Source of the DNA: an uncultured Eubacterium sp.
Lineage (GTDB): Bacteria > Bacillota > Clostridia > Lachnospirales > Lachnospiraceae
DNA: 64,000 nt
NCBI GenBank assembly: GCA_947385775.1
Contig: CANDMI010000003.1
Location: forward strand, 1 to 64,000
Direction: 5' to 3'
Shown: piece by piece, positions 17,623-26,211 of the stretch
How positions within the stretch are numbered: the stretch's first letter is position 1
Layout: every line of letters begins with the position of its first letter
Position numbers and translations under genes: made by a program
Notes under the pieces: model-generated
What the model saw: the letters and a program-made list of their open reading frames with translations, nothing else
Told to the model about the DNA's origin: nothing
Databases searched by the model: none

Positions 17623-19143
17623 ATGGGAAAAAATGACTTGATAAAAATAAAAGATATTGATAATGTAGCGGTAGCCGTACGGGATTTAAAAGCGGGGACA
17701 CAGGCGATGCCCGGGCTTACGCTGTTAGACGATATTCCGCAGGCCCATAAAGCGGCCCTTGCCGATATCCCGGCAGGCGGGGCGGTGATACGGTATGGCG
17801 TGGCGTTAGGCTACGCAAAGGCGGATATTAAAAAGGGCCAGTGGATTAACGAGCATATGCTGGATCTGCCAAAAAGCCCGTCGGTAGAAAATCTGGAATA
17901 CGGGACGAACCTTGTGCCGATGGAGGAGCTGCCTGTGCCCGTGCGGGATACCTGGCTGGGCTACCGGAATGAAAACGGGCCTGCCGGGTCGAGGAACCTT
18001 TTGGGGATTGTAACGACGGTACAGTGCGCGGCAGGGGTTTTAAAGGTGGCGGTGGAAGCCATTAAAAAAAAGCTGCTGCCGAAATATCCGAACGTGGACG
18101 GGGTTGTGGCGGTCACCCATCCTTACGGATGCGGGGTGGCCATAAACGCGCCTATGGCGGAGATCCCAATCCGGGCGGTTACGAATCTGATAAGACATCC
18201 GAATTTTGGCGGCGAGATTATGGTCGTGGGGCTGGGCTGTGAAAAGCTGACCTATGACAAAGTGCTGCCGCAGGAGGACATTACGCCGGAAAATGTGCTG
18301 ACCTTGCAGGACTGCCCGGGGCATGACGCTATGATGGAAGCGATTTTAAAAATGGCGGACAAAAAGCTGCAAAAGCTCAATCAAAGAAAGAGGGAAGAGC
18401 TGCCCCTAAGCGAGCTGTTAATCGGGATGCAGTGCGGCGGAAGCGACGCGTTCAGCGGAATTACGGCAAACCCAAGCGCCGGGTATGCGGCGGATATGCT
18501 TGTGCGCGGCGGAGCCACGGTTATGTTTAGCGAAGTGACGGAGGTGCGCGACGGGGTGGCGATGCTGGCGGCAAGGTGCGTGGACGCCCAGGTAAGGGAC
18601 CGCCTTGCGCAGGAAATGAAATGGTACGATGATTATCTGGAAGCAGGGGGCGTAGACCGGGACGCGAACCCGACGCCGGGCAATAAAAAAGGCGGGCTTG
18701 CAAATATCGTGGAAAAAGCGATGGGCTCCATTGCAAAATCCGGCACAAGCCCGATCGTAGAGGTGTTAAGCCCGGCGCAAAAGCCAAGCAGCCATGGGCT
18801 TATCTATGCGGCGACCCCGGCAAGCGACATCGTATGCGGCCCAAGCCAGGTGGCAAGCGGGATTGGCTTACAGGTATTTATGACAGGCCGCGGAACCCCT
18901 TACGGCCTGGAAATCAGCCCGGTTATAAAGGTATGCAGCCGCAACGAAATGAAGGAACACTGGTTTGATATGATCGATATATCGGCGGGGGATGTGGCAA
19001 CCGGGAAAGCCACGATCGCGGATGTGGGCACGGAGATTTTTCATATGATTTTAGATGTGGCAAGCGGGCTGAAAAAGCCTTACAGCGACCAGTACGGGTT
19101 CCACAATGACCTGTGCATCTTTAATCCAGCGCCGATTACCTAA
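17623..19143 (+). CDS. garD: Galactarate dehydratase
   Basis: 506 residues, close to the E. coli GarD length. An N-terminal SAF-like domain (about 10-95) is followed by the UxaA/GarD catalytic domain. Blocks nearly identical to E. coli GarD include LLPKYPNVDGVV, YGCGVAINAP, VGMQCGGSDAFSG (here IGMQ), VMFSEVTEVRD, NKKGGLAN and LIYAATPASD. It converts galactarate to 5-keto-4-deoxy-D-glucarate, so both dehydratases feed the same intermediate. The start lies 14 bases after the regulator stop with AAGGA upstream, so the two are co-transcribed. Confidence 0.95.
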   Translation: MGKNDLIKIKDIDNVAVAVRDLKAGTQAMPGLTLLDDIPQAHKAALADIPAGGAVIRYGVALGYAKADIKKGQWINEHMLDLPKSPSVENLEYGTNLVPMEELPVPVRDTWLGYRNENGPAGSRNLLGIVTTVQCAAGVLKVAVEAIKKKLLPKYPNVDGVVAVTHPYGCGVAINAPMAEIPIRAVTNLIRHPNFGGEIMVVGLGCEKLTYDKVLPQEDITPENVLTLQDCPGHDAMMEAILKMADKKLQKLNQRKREELPLSELLIGMQCGGSDAFSGITANPSAGYAADMLVRGGATVMFSEVTEVRDGVAMLAARCVDAQVRDRLAQEMKWYDDYLEAGGVDRDANPTPGNKKGGLANIVEKAMGSIAKSGTSPIVEVLSPAQKPSSHGLIYAATPASDIVCGPSQVASGIGLQVFMTGRGTPYGLEISPVIKVCSRNEMKEHWFDMIDISAGDVATGKATIADVGTEIFHMILDVASGLKKPYSDQYGFHNDLCIFNPAPIT

Positions 19144-19173
19144 AATAGATATAAGCAGAGTGGAGGGATTTGC

Positions 19174-20307
19174 ATGAAGGTCGTAATCGCGATTGATTCT
19201 TTTAAAGGGAGCATGAGCTCCATGGAAGCAGGCAATGCCGCAAAAGCCGGCATAGAGCGCTGCTGTAAGGCGGACATTGTGGTAAAGCCCCTTGCCGATG
19301 GCGGGGAAGGCACGACGGAGGCGCTTGTGGAAGGGCTTGGCGGGGAATATGTATCGATAGAAGTGAACGGCCCGCTGGGGGCAAAGACTATGGCGCGCTA
19401 CGGGATTTTAGCGGATAAAAAAACAGCGGTCATGGAAATGGCCGAGGCTTCCGGCATTACGTTAGTAAAACGCGAAGAGTTAGACCCGCTGAGGGCGACT
19501 ACGAGGGGCGTAGGGGAAATGATCCTAGACGCTATAAAGCGGGGATGCAGGGAGTTTATCATCGGAATTGGCGGCAGCGCGACGACAGAAGGCGGCGTGG
19601 GAATGCTCCAGGCTTTGGGGTTTGACATTACGGATGAGGACGGGAATGCGGTAGGGCCTGGGATTTCCGATTTAGGCCATATTTCGTCCATATCCGGCGA
19701 GCATGTGGCAAAAGAGCTGGAACAATGCCATTTCCAAATTGCCTGCGACGTGAAAAACCCGCTATGCGGGGAAAACGGGGCAGTCCGCGTATTCGGGCCG
19801 CAAAAGGGCGTATGTGAAAAGGATATACAGGCGTTTGACGAAAAGATGGCGCATTTTGCGAAAAAAACGGAAGAATTTACCGGAAAGGATTACCGGACGG
19901 CGGAAGGGGCAGGCGCGGCAGGCGGTCTGGGCTTTGCGTTTTTAAGCTATTTTCCAAACGCGGAATTAAAATCCGGCATTGAAATTGTATTAGAAGCAAT
20001 CCGGCTGGAGCAGGAGGTAAAGGATGCGGACATTGTGCTCACAGGCGAAGGACGGCTGGATTTTCAGACCGCGATGGGAAAAGTCCCGGTAGGGGTGGCG
20101 CGGCTTGCGAAAAAATACGGCGCTAAGGTTTTTGCGTTTGCCGGGGGCGTGACGAAAGATGCCGGGGAATGCAACCAGGCTGGGATTGATGCGTTTTTCC
20201 CGATTGTCAGGGGGGTTACGACGCTGGAGGAGGCGATGCTTACAGAGAATGCGAAAGAGAATATGGAGCTGGCTGTGGAGCAGGTGTTTCGGGCGGTTGT
20301 TCATTAA
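19174..20307 (+). CDS. garK: Glycerate 2-kinase (type I, GarK)
   Basis: 377 residues with the family start MKVVIAIDSFKGSMSS, the ADGGEGTTEAL block, FIIGIGGSATTEGG and LTGEGRLDFQT. It phosphorylates D-glycerate from the GarR reaction, giving 2-phosphoglycerate (garK type) for glycolysis. GGAGGG precedes the ATG. It is the last gene of the sugar-acid operon, 30 bases after garD, and completes the route from glucarate or galactarate to glycolysis. Confidence 0.95.
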   Translation: MKVVIAIDSFKGSMSSMEAGNAAKAGIERCCKADIVVKPLADGGEGTTEALVEGLGGEYVSIEVNGPLGAKTMARYGILADKKTAVMEMAEASGITLVKREELDPLRATTRGVGEMILDAIKRGCREFIIGIGGSATTEGGVGMLQALGFDITDEDGNAVGPGISDLGHISSISGEHVAKELEQCHFQIACDVKNPLCGENGAVRVFGPQKGVCEKDIQAFDEKMAHFAKKTEEFTGKDYRTAEGAGAAGGLGFAFLSYFPNAELKSGIEIVLEAIRLEQEVKDADIVLTGEGRLDFQTAMGKVPVGVARLAKKYGAKVFAFAGGVTKDAGECNQAGIDAFFPIVRGVTTLEEAMLTENAKENMELAVEQVFRAVVH

Positions 20308-20358
20308 GAGTTGATGGCGGTTTAAATAGGATATTACATTTGTAGATAGACGGACGCT

Positions 20359-20494
20359 TGGAGAGGGGATGCGCCCAGTTCGCCCTGCTAAAGGCGCAGC
20401 TCACGGCTTCGCCGCCTGGTTTTCAAGCAGAATACTAAGAACTTCTATACATTCTTCCATACGCCCCAGCCAGGCTGGGCGCCTCCCCTCTCCA
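20359..20494. repeat. Branched palindromic repeat A
   Basis: Outer arms of 20 bases (20359-20378 and 20475-20494, one mismatch) enclose about 95 bases. The inside contains a further hairpin CCCAGC/GCTGGG at 20465-20479. The inner sequence, on the minus strand, closely matches 22241-22340 of repeat B, including GTATGGAAGAATGT, TTAGTATTCTGC and GGCGGCGAAGCCGTGAGC. Confidence 0.7.
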
Positions 20495-20570
20495 GGCTGG
20501 TTTTCACAAGCGTTGTTGTAAAATATTATATGTGATTTTTAGAGCGTGTTTGAAAAATGCTTTCTGACAG

Positions 20571-20813
20571 ATGTATTCCACAAATTGGCTGTCGCTGTTC
20601 AAAGCAGATACGGAAGAAGAGTTAGAAAAGATTAAGGGAATGGAGGCGCCAGTTATGAGCCAGGCAATAAATGCTTATTATACGATTATGGCTTCGTCAG
20701 AATTTCGTGAGAAAGAAAGGCTACGTGAAAAAGCAAGGCATGATGAGGCACAGGCATTATTTCATACAAAATCTCTAAACATTGCAGATGTTAGTAATTT
20801 AAATTTGATATAA
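20571..20813 (+). pseudogene. 3' fragment of an Rpn/PD-(D/E)XK transposase-like gene
   Basis: An 80-residue frame with no good ribosome site. It starts inside what looks like the C-terminal third of the TIGR01784-type proteins: NWLSLFKADTEEELEKIKG..., then AINAYYTIMASSEFREKERLREKARHDEA. The N-terminal nuclease core is absent. It follows directly on repeat A and is best read as the remaining end of a decayed gene. Confidence 0.55.
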
Positions 20814-21089
20814 TTATTGCGAGCGTGTAAGAAAGTTAAGGACAAAAACATTCTTTTTTAATAATCTAGAGAATTTTGAATTTTTATAAATGTTAAATGT
20901 TTATTTAAAAAATATAAATACTATTTTCGTATAAAATTAGCGGAACATTAACTGCAATTAGCATAGATAACGGTAATCAGATGCATGGCATCTAACATAA
21001 GACAGAATACAAGTGTTGATTTTCTGGTTGAAAGAAAATATAATGAAGCCAGCAGGATAACTAGATCTTATTTTAAGGAGAGATAAAGC
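20814..21089. other. A+T-rich gap, nothing recognised
   Basis: About 275 bases, strongly A+T-rich around 20850-20950. It carries the AAGGAGA ribosome site for the next gene at its right end. No clear promoter or hairpin was found. Confidence 0.4.
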
Positions 21090-21998
21090 ATGGGGCAAGA
21101 GGAAATTGCATACCAGAATAAGGATATCGCAAGTAAGGCGCTTGCAGAGAACTTCAAGGGCAAGACATTCCGGGTATATGGTCTGGATCTTCCGGAAATC
21201 AGGGAGGCAAAGCCGACAGACATCCCGGCTGTAAAGGCAAATGAACTGCGGATGGATAACCTTTTTGAATTGGAAGACGATACGGTGGCCATACTGGATT
21301 ATGAAAGTGATTATGATAAGAAAGACAAGGTAAAATATCTGAACTATCTGACAGGGGTGGCAAATAGGTATCAGAAAGAAAAAAAGGACTGCCCGGCGCT
21401 GCGTATGATTGTCATTTATACGGGCGATATCAGTAGGGAGCAGGTTTCCACTGAATATGATATCGGTGCAGTAAAATTAAGTATAGAGGCAGCATTCCTG
21501 TCAGAATTGGACTCTGACGGCATTATGGAGCGGCTGAAAGGCAGGGTGGAAAGAAATGAGATACTGACAGATGAAGAACTGATGGAATTTATTATACTTC
21601 CGCTGTCCTACCGGAAAAGGGAAGAAAAGGAAAAAAGAATCCGAGAAACGGTAGCCCTGGCATCAAAAATCCAGGACAGGGGCCAGCAGATATTTACTTT
21701 GGCGGGGATAATGACATTTACGGACAAGATTATAGATAGGGAAACAGCCAATAAAATAAGGAGGGCGATTGAAATGACACAGGTGGCAATGATATTTGAA
21801 GAGGAAAAACAACAGGCAGTGGAGGCAGAAAGAAAAAAAGCGGCTGACTTATTAGAAGCAGAAAGGAAGAAAGCGGCTGATTCAGAAAAGCAGGTAGTGG
21901 AAAAAATGCTTAAAAAAGGATATTCAACGGAAGAAATTGTATTTTTGGTTTCTAATTATTCAGAAAAAGATGTTGAAGCATTACGAAAAAACTTGTAA
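21090..21998 (+). CDS. Rpn / PD-(D/E)XK nuclease-like protein, copy 2
   Basis: 302 residues, AAGGAGA upstream of the ATG. It is a paralogue of the 9507-10367 gene: both share IAYQNKDI near the start, YG-x-(D/N)LP-x-IRE, DNLF-LED-x-T and DYE...KYLNY. Acidic residues in DNLFELEDDTVAILDYESDY fit a PD-(D/E)XK-like core. The C-terminal region after residue 240 is a charged coiled-coil-like stretch with a duplicated AERKKAAD segment. It lies between branched palindromes A and B, and a decayed copy of its 3' part follows at 22052. Function unknown. Confidence 0.6.
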   Translation: MGQEEIAYQNKDIASKALAENFKGKTFRVYGLDLPEIREAKPTDIPAVKANELRMDNLFELEDDTVAILDYESDYDKKDKVKYLNYLTGVANRYQKEKKDCPALRMIVIYTGDISREQVSTEYDIGAVKLSIEAAFLSELDSDGIMERLKGRVERNEILTDEELMEFIILPLSYRKREEKEKRIRETVALASKIQDRGQQIFTLAGIMTFTDKIIDRETANKIRRAIEMTQVAMIFEEEKQQAVEAERKKAADLLEAERKKAADSEKQVVEKMLKKGYSTEEIVFLVSNYSEKDVEALRKNL

Positions 21999-22051
21999 GC
22001 TATCAATAAATTATTATTCTAAAAGGAAGAAGGATTAAAAAAAACGCCTAT

Positions 22052-22140
22052 ATAAATAAGGAGACGGTTGAAATGACACAGGTGGCAATGATATTTGAAT
22101 AAGAAAAATAGCAGGCAGTTGAAGCAGAGAGAAAAAAGCT
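22052..22140 (+). pseudogene. Decayed duplicate of the preceding gene's 3' region
   Basis: About 89 bases nearly identical to 21750-21838 (shared run GAAATGACACAGGTGGCAAT), but with in-frame TAA and TAG where the intact gene reads GAA GAG and CAA. It is the trace of a former tandem copy. Confidence 0.7.
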
Positions 22141-22203
22141 GAAACACGCGTCAAATTCTGAGTTACTTGCGGTGGTTTAATTAAGTATAACTTGTGAAAT
22201 CCA

Positions 22204-22532
22204 GCCGGGTGATGGGGAACTGACCTGGCTTTCGGTGACGTATGGAAGAATGTTAGAAGCCCTTAGTATTCTGCGTGATAAGCAGGCGGCGAAGCCGTGA
22301 GCGGCGCCTTTAGCTTCTGGCGTAGCCAGGGCGGAATGGGCGCCGCGTCTGTCCGGTAGTGAATACGTAAATGCAGAATACTTAGGGCATCTTATACTCA
22401 CGAGCGATAAAATTTGCTATTTAGTCTAATGTATTAACGCTCGTGAGTCGGCGTTATTGGCAAATTATTCTGCTTGTCAGTATACATTCTGGAATTGGAG
22501 CCGGAAGTCAGGCCAGTTCCCCATCACCCGGC
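22204..22532. repeat. Branched palindromic repeat B
   Basis: Outer arms at 22204-22234 and 22501-22532 share GCCGGGTGATGGGGAACTG and its complement. Inside is a second pair of arms, 22258-22274 with 22373-22389 (AGCCCTTAGTATTCTGC). Within these are GCGGCGCC/GGCGCCGC (22301-22346) and CTGGC/GCCAG. A separate 11-base stem ACTCACGAGCG/CGCTCGTGAGT spans 22396-22448. The 22241-22340 part is shared with repeat A in opposite orientation. No reading frame of note. Confidence 0.7.
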
Positions 22533-22573
22533 GTTCGGTTGGCTAAAAATGTCCGGTTAGCTATCACAGTTCC

Positions 22574-23590
22574 TTAGTTAAACCCAACCACCTTCTGCGC
22601 GATTTTATACGCCGCAATACTGATCTTCCTTCCGCCCCTGCCCGGCAGGTTCATTGTATTGCCCATGATCCCGTTGCGCAGCCGGTGGAACAGGCGGATA
22701 TCCTGTTGTTTAATATAACGCCAAAGCTCCCGCTTCTTTTCCAGGTTTTCTTTCGTGCCGGAGCGGATTAAAAGCACGGTGGAAATGACAGTAATAATTT
22801 CTAAGTAATTAAACATATATTTGCGCAGCTTTTTATTTGGGATTTTCCACAGGTCGTACGCTTCGATCATCATCTTATTGACCTTGATCTGCTGGTCTAT
22901 CCGGCTGATCATTACATCCTCGTTGACGGACTGGTCAGAGCGTCCGATAAAATACCGGTAAAAATCCACGTTTAAATAATAAATGGTCTTTACAAAAGGC
23001 AGCGGCATGTAAACATACAGGTTGTCCACATAAAAGGTATGCTTTGGCAGCACAAGGCCGCATTCTTTTAATAGCTTGGTGCGGTAAATGACAGAATGCA
23101 TTAAAAGGTACTGGCCCTTGTGCATATGCCGGATATCGCTCCAGGTTAAAAGCCGCCCTTCTTTTAATGCGGAGGTATATTTCATAACCCGTTTGTGCTT
23201 TGCCCCTTCCTTTTCGTATACAAAGTTGGACACAAGCATGTCCAGCGTATGGTCGGAGCCTGCGATGTCCCGCAGCGTATCTAAAATCTGCCGATAGGAA
23301 TCCAAATCTACCCAGTCGTCGCTGTCTACGACTTTAAAAAACAGTCCGGTGGCGTGCTTTAGGCCCGTGTTTACCGCTTCCCCGTGCCCGCCGTTTTCCT
23401 GATGCACCGCCTTTATGATTTCCGGGTACTTTTTTTCATAAGCGTCGGCGATTTCTGGCGTCATATCAAAAGAGCCGTCGTCCACGATGATGATCTCCAC
23501 ATCCTCGCCGCCAGGCAGCAGGGATTTGACGCACCGTTCCATATATTCTTGGGAATTGTAGCATGGAATTGCAATTGACAGCAGTTTCAT
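22574..23590 (-). CDS. Family 2 glycosyltransferase
   Basis: 338 residues. The N-terminal GT-A fold has LSIAIPCYNSQEYMERCVKSLL, EIIIVDDGSFDMT, the ENGGHGEAVNTGL block and the metal-binding DSDDWVD. The C-terminal third is basic and helical with no transmembrane span, so it is cytosolic or peripheral. It overlaps the glf gene by 4 bases (ATGA), indicating one transcript. Together they suggest a galactofuranose-containing surface glycan, though the acceptor is unknown and the rest of the pathway is not here. Confidence 0.9.
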   Translation of the reverse strand: MKLLSIAIPCYNSQEYMERCVKSLLPGGEDVEIIIVDDGSFDMTPEIADAYEKKYPEIIKAVHQENGGHGEAVNTGLKHATGLFFKVVDSDDWVDLDSYRQILDTLRDIAGSDHTLDMLVSNFVYEKEGAKHKRVMKYTSALKEGRLLTWSDIRHMHKGQYLLMHSVIYRTKLLKECGLVLPKHTFYVDNLYVYMPLPFVKTIYYLNVDFYRYFIGRSDQSVNEDVMISRIDQQIKVNKMMIEAYDLWKIPNKKLRKYMFNYLEIITVISTVLLIRSGTKENLEKKRELWRYIKQQDIRLFHRLRNGIMGNTMNLPGRGGRKISIAAYKIAQKVVGFN

Positions 23591-24774
23591 TCGTTTCGTT
23601 CCTCCTTCGTTTTGTTGGATTGCAGCAGTGCATCGGCAAAATGCAGCGCTTTATTTACGATAGCGTCGATATTATAATATTTATATTCCGCAAGCCGTCC
23701 GATCAGGTGCAGGTTTGGCAGCAGCCACGCTTTTTGTTCGTATTTTTGGTACAGGGCCTCATTTTCAGGGTTTAAAATCGAATAATAAGGGATTTCATTT
23801 TCCGCCCCGGTATAGGCAAACGGGTATTCCCTTACGATCGTTGTGCCGTTTGTATTTTCCTGCATCGTCAAGTATTTAAATTCCGTAATGCGCGTAAAAT
23901 CCTCGCTGACCGTATAATTTACAACACTGTGCCCCTGCTGGAAATCCTCTTTTTCTAAATGGGAAAACGCAAACCGCAGGGAACGGTATGGCAGGCGGCC
24001 GTACCGGCACTGGTACAGCTCGTCCAACGCTCCGGTATAAATAACGTCCCCTTCAAATTTTTTGCCTTCAAACCATATCCCGTCTTCCGTAAGCTGAAGC
24101 AGGTCAGCCGCGTCGGTATTCGTCCGTACGGTAATGTTTTCGTGATTTAGCATATTTGCAAACATGGCGGTGAATCCGTCTTTCGGCACGCCCTGGTACT
24201 TGTCCTGAAAATAGCGGTTGTCATAGGAAATCAACACCGGAACCCGCCCGGTTACTTCCGGGCTTATTTCCTCAGGAGACTGCCCCCATTGCTTCATCGT
24301 ATAATGCAAAAAAATATTTTCATAGACATATTGCGCGACGGCCTGTATCTTTGGGTCTGGATTTTTTTTAAGCTCCATAACCGTAACCCTGCTGCCCGCT
24401 CCATATGCGGCGATCAGTTTTTTTTCAATTTCATCCGCGTCCTCTTTTTCATATACAAGGCGCAGCGTATTTAAATTAAACGGAACCGGGATCAGACGGC
24501 CGTTTATATTTGCCACTACCTGATGCCCGTCTTTATATAGATTCCATTCTGTAAACCTGGATAAATAAGAAAAAACTTCTTCTATATTAGTATGGAAAAT
24601 ATGCGGGCCGTATTCGTGCACCAAAATGCCATATTCATCCAGTCTGTCATAACAATTGCCGCCGATATGCCCGCGTTTTTCTATTATAAGCGCCCGGCGG
24701 CCTCCAAGCTGCGCAAGCTGCCTTGCGACAACGCATCCAGCCGCGCCCGCGCCGATTACAATACTGTCGTACAT
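23587..24774 (-). CDS. glf: UDP-galactopyranose mutase
   Basis: 395 residues from the ATG at 24774, which has AGGAGG just upstream; an in-frame extension to 24852 has no site and is A+T-rich. The flavoprotein fold starts with DSIVIGAGAAGCVVARQLAQ, then IIEKRGHIGGNCYD, followed by YGPHIFHT and the conserved FTRITEFKYLT and NGTTIVREYP blocks. It converts UDP-galactopyranose to UDP-galactofuranose in the cytoplasm using reduced FAD. The glycosyltransferase gene overlaps its end. Confidence 0.95.
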   Translation of the reverse strand: MYDSIVIGAGAAGCVVARQLAQLGGRRALIIEKRGHIGGNCYDRLDEYGILVHEYGPHIFHTNIEEVFSYLSRFTEWNLYKDGHQVVANINGRLIPVPFNLNTLRLVYEKEDADEIEKKLIAAYGAGSRVTVMELKKNPDPKIQAVAQYVYENIFLHYTMKQWGQSPEEISPEVTGRVPVLISYDNRYFQDKYQGVPKDGFTAMFANMLNHENITVRTNTDAADLLQLTEDGIWFEGKKFEGDVIYTGALDELYQCRYGRLPYRSLRFAFSHLEKEDFQQGHSVVNYTVSEDFTRITEFKYLTMQENTNGTTIVREYPFAYTGAENEIPYYSILNPENEALYQKYEQKAWLLPNLHLIGRLAEYKYYNIDAIVNKALHFADALLQSNKTKEERNE

Positions 24775-25053
24775 AGTTCCTCCTGATTTCGAGTTGATGG
24801 TATTTATTATACACAACTTTGAAAAAAAAGCCAATAAAAGAAAAAAGTTCATATTTTATTTACAATATCCTCATTTCTTTCACACACGGATTTCACAAAT
24901 TGCCTGTATGATTATCACAGTTGATAAATCATCAATCACTAATAAATCATCACTTTCATATTTATACGGGGCTTTTCGAGAACGGAAGCCACGTCACCCT
25001 GCCGAAAGGCAGGGTTCCTCCCTAAGCAATTACCTTAATTTCTTTTTCATATA
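24775..25053. other. Gap with one hairpin, no gene
   Basis: Mostly A+T-rich. A short hairpin CCCTGCCGAAAGGCAGGG at 24997-25014 sits in a G+C-rich patch resembling the end of an IS200/IS605-type element, but no transposase is present and the resemblance is weak. Confidence 0.3.
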
Positions 25054-25079
25054 AAGCCGGCGTACCCTAACGCCGGCTT
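25054..25079. terminator. Intrinsic terminator
   Basis: Stem AAGCCGGCGT / ACGCCGGCTT with a 6-base loop. A fragment of repeat R1 begins 4 bases after it. Confidence 0.55.
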
Positions 25080-25083
25080 CCCC

Positions 25084-25106
25084 TATGCGCAGGTTTGCAT
25101 ATGGAA
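25084..25106 (+). repeat. Repeat R1, short fragment
   Basis: TATGCGCAGGTTTGCATATGGA matches the first ~23 bases of the R1 copies at 318, 405 and 63069, again directly after a terminator hairpin. Confidence 0.5.
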
Positions 25107-25170
25107 TATAGATGCGCGGGTGGAAAGCTAAAAAAACAGAGACGCTTTCGCGTCCCCGTTTCACATATTT

Positions 25171-25506
25171 TTAATATCCCTTTTCATCCGGCAAATGTCC
25201 CGCAACCTCCCAGGATGGACGGAAATCGCCATCCCAGTTCATTTCTTCTGGCGCAGTCTCAAAACGGCAGGAGTTTCCATTCCACGCAGGGCAGCCTTCA
25301 CAGCCTCTTCCGATTTTGTAGCCGTCTTTAATCGGCTGGTAAGTAGGTTTTTGGAATACGCCCTTCATATATTTGCTTTTGCAGCCGCGTTTTTCCTCTT
25401 TTCCGCCACCGCTGCTTGTATTGTCCGCAACCTCCCCGCTTGCCATATAAATGCCTTCGGACATTCCTTCTGAAGGAAAAGCGGCTGGTTTTATGTAATT
25501 TTGCAT
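25171..25506 (-). CDS. Small Cys-containing protein of unknown function
   Basis: 111 residues from the ATG at 25506, which has AAAGGAG 9 bases upstream. The N-terminal ~25 residues (MQNYIKPAAF...SEGIYMASGE) look like a leader. A Ser/Gly/Lys-rich linker follows, then a conserved-looking core with CKSKYMKGVFQKPTY and RGCEGCPAWNGNSCRFE, and a Trp-rich acidic end (MNWDGDFRPSWE). There are four cysteines, three in CxxC...C. There is no hydrophobic signal peptide. It stands alone, with no maturase or transporter nearby. I do not recognise a function; a modified peptide precursor or a metal-binding protein are both possible. Confidence 0.6.
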   Translation of the reverse strand: MQNYIKPAAFPSEGMSEGIYMASGEVADNTSSGGGKEEKRGCKSKYMKGVFQKPTYQPIKDGYKIGRGCEGCPAWNGNSCRFETAPEEMNWDGDFRPSWEVAGHLPDEKGY

Positions 25507-25784
25507 AGATTTAGACTCCTTTCTTTGTGAGCGCGTTTGATTTGGATATACAATATATAACATAGTATACTATATTTAAAGGTGCATAACAAGGATTAGA
25601 CTTAATAATTAACGACAATTTTGAGTGATAAAAAACAAGAACGGCGGGAAAATGGGGCGATCCGCTCATCGACTGTGAGACGCGCTCATTCATGCAAGCA
25701 TGATTCGCCCAGCTTACAGCCGATGGCTGAAATGTTAAAAAAAGATCAAAAAAAAAAAAGATCAAAAAAAATGTAAAAAAGTGG

Positions 25785-25813
25785 TTGACAAATGCTGCCT
25801 TTCGCAGTATACT
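25785..25813 (+). promoter_or_regulatory. Consensus promoter of the tRNA genes
   Basis: TTGACA, 17-base spacer, TATACT, 35 bases upstream of tRNA-Val. It is the closest match to consensus in the window. Confidence 0.85.
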
Positions 25814-25847
25814 TATCAAGTCGGTTGCGGAATCGACAAAATAAAAG

Positions 25848-25920
25848 GGGATCTTAGCTCAGCTGGGAGAGCATCTGCCTTACAAGCAGAGGGTCATAGG
25901 TTCGAGCCCTATAGGTCCCA
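25848..25920 (+). tRNA. tRNA-Val (anticodon TAC)
   Basis: 73 bases folding as a full cloverleaf: acceptor GGGATCT/AGGTCCC, D arm GCTC/GAGC, anticodon stem TCTGC/GCAGA with loop CTTACAA, and T arm ATAGG-TTCGAGC-CCTAT. Discriminator A; CCA is not encoded. Confidence 0.95.
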
Positions 25921-25925
25921 TATAT

Positions 25926-25999
25926 GGCGAGATAGCTCAGTTGGCTAGAGCACACGGTTCATACCCGTGGTGTCGAGAGTTCAAATCTCTCTCTCGCTA
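25926..25999 (+). tRNA. tRNA-Met (anticodon CAT)
   Basis: 74 bases: acceptor GGCGAGA/TCTCGCT, D arm GCTC/GAGC, anticodon stem CACGG/CCGTG with loop TTCATAC, and T arm GAGAG-TTCAAAT-CTCTC. The acceptor is fully paired, as in an elongator rather than an initiator; a lysidine-modified Ile tRNA cannot be excluded. It follows tRNA-Val by 5 bases in one transcript. Confidence 0.92.
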
Positions 26000-26003
26000 T
26001 TAA

Positions 26004-26030
26004 AACAGATGCTTTCTGGCATCTGTTTTT
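26004..26030 (+). terminator. Terminator of the tRNA operon
   Basis: Stem AACAGATGC / GCATCTGTT with a short loop, ending in TTTTT. Confidence 0.8.
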
Positions 26031-26122
26031 GTAATATCCTGACGTGTCTTTTTTCTTTCGTTGCTACAGTTACGCTTTTGGCCTTGCTGTGACCCTCGTT
26101 TCATTTGAAATTCAACGCGCTA

Positions 26123-26151
26123 TTTGCAAATAAAGATAAATCTGATATAAT
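26123..26151 (+). promoter_or_regulatory. Promoter of the PocR kinase operon
   Basis: TTTGCA, 17-base spacer, TATAAT, about 60 bases before the response regulator start. Confidence 0.55.
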
Positions 26152-26211
26152 AAGCTATATTTTAGAGCATGGAAGATCATTTGGCTCACTTGAATAACAG
26201 GAGGAGGGTAT

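Noticed and set aside
22196..22540. Repeat B as a possible CRISPR or attC-like array
   Set aside because: No regularly spaced units; the structure is nested arms with one unit each.
24997..25014. Hairpin as the right end of an IS200/IS605 element
   Set aside because: No transposase, no matching left end and only a short resemblance.
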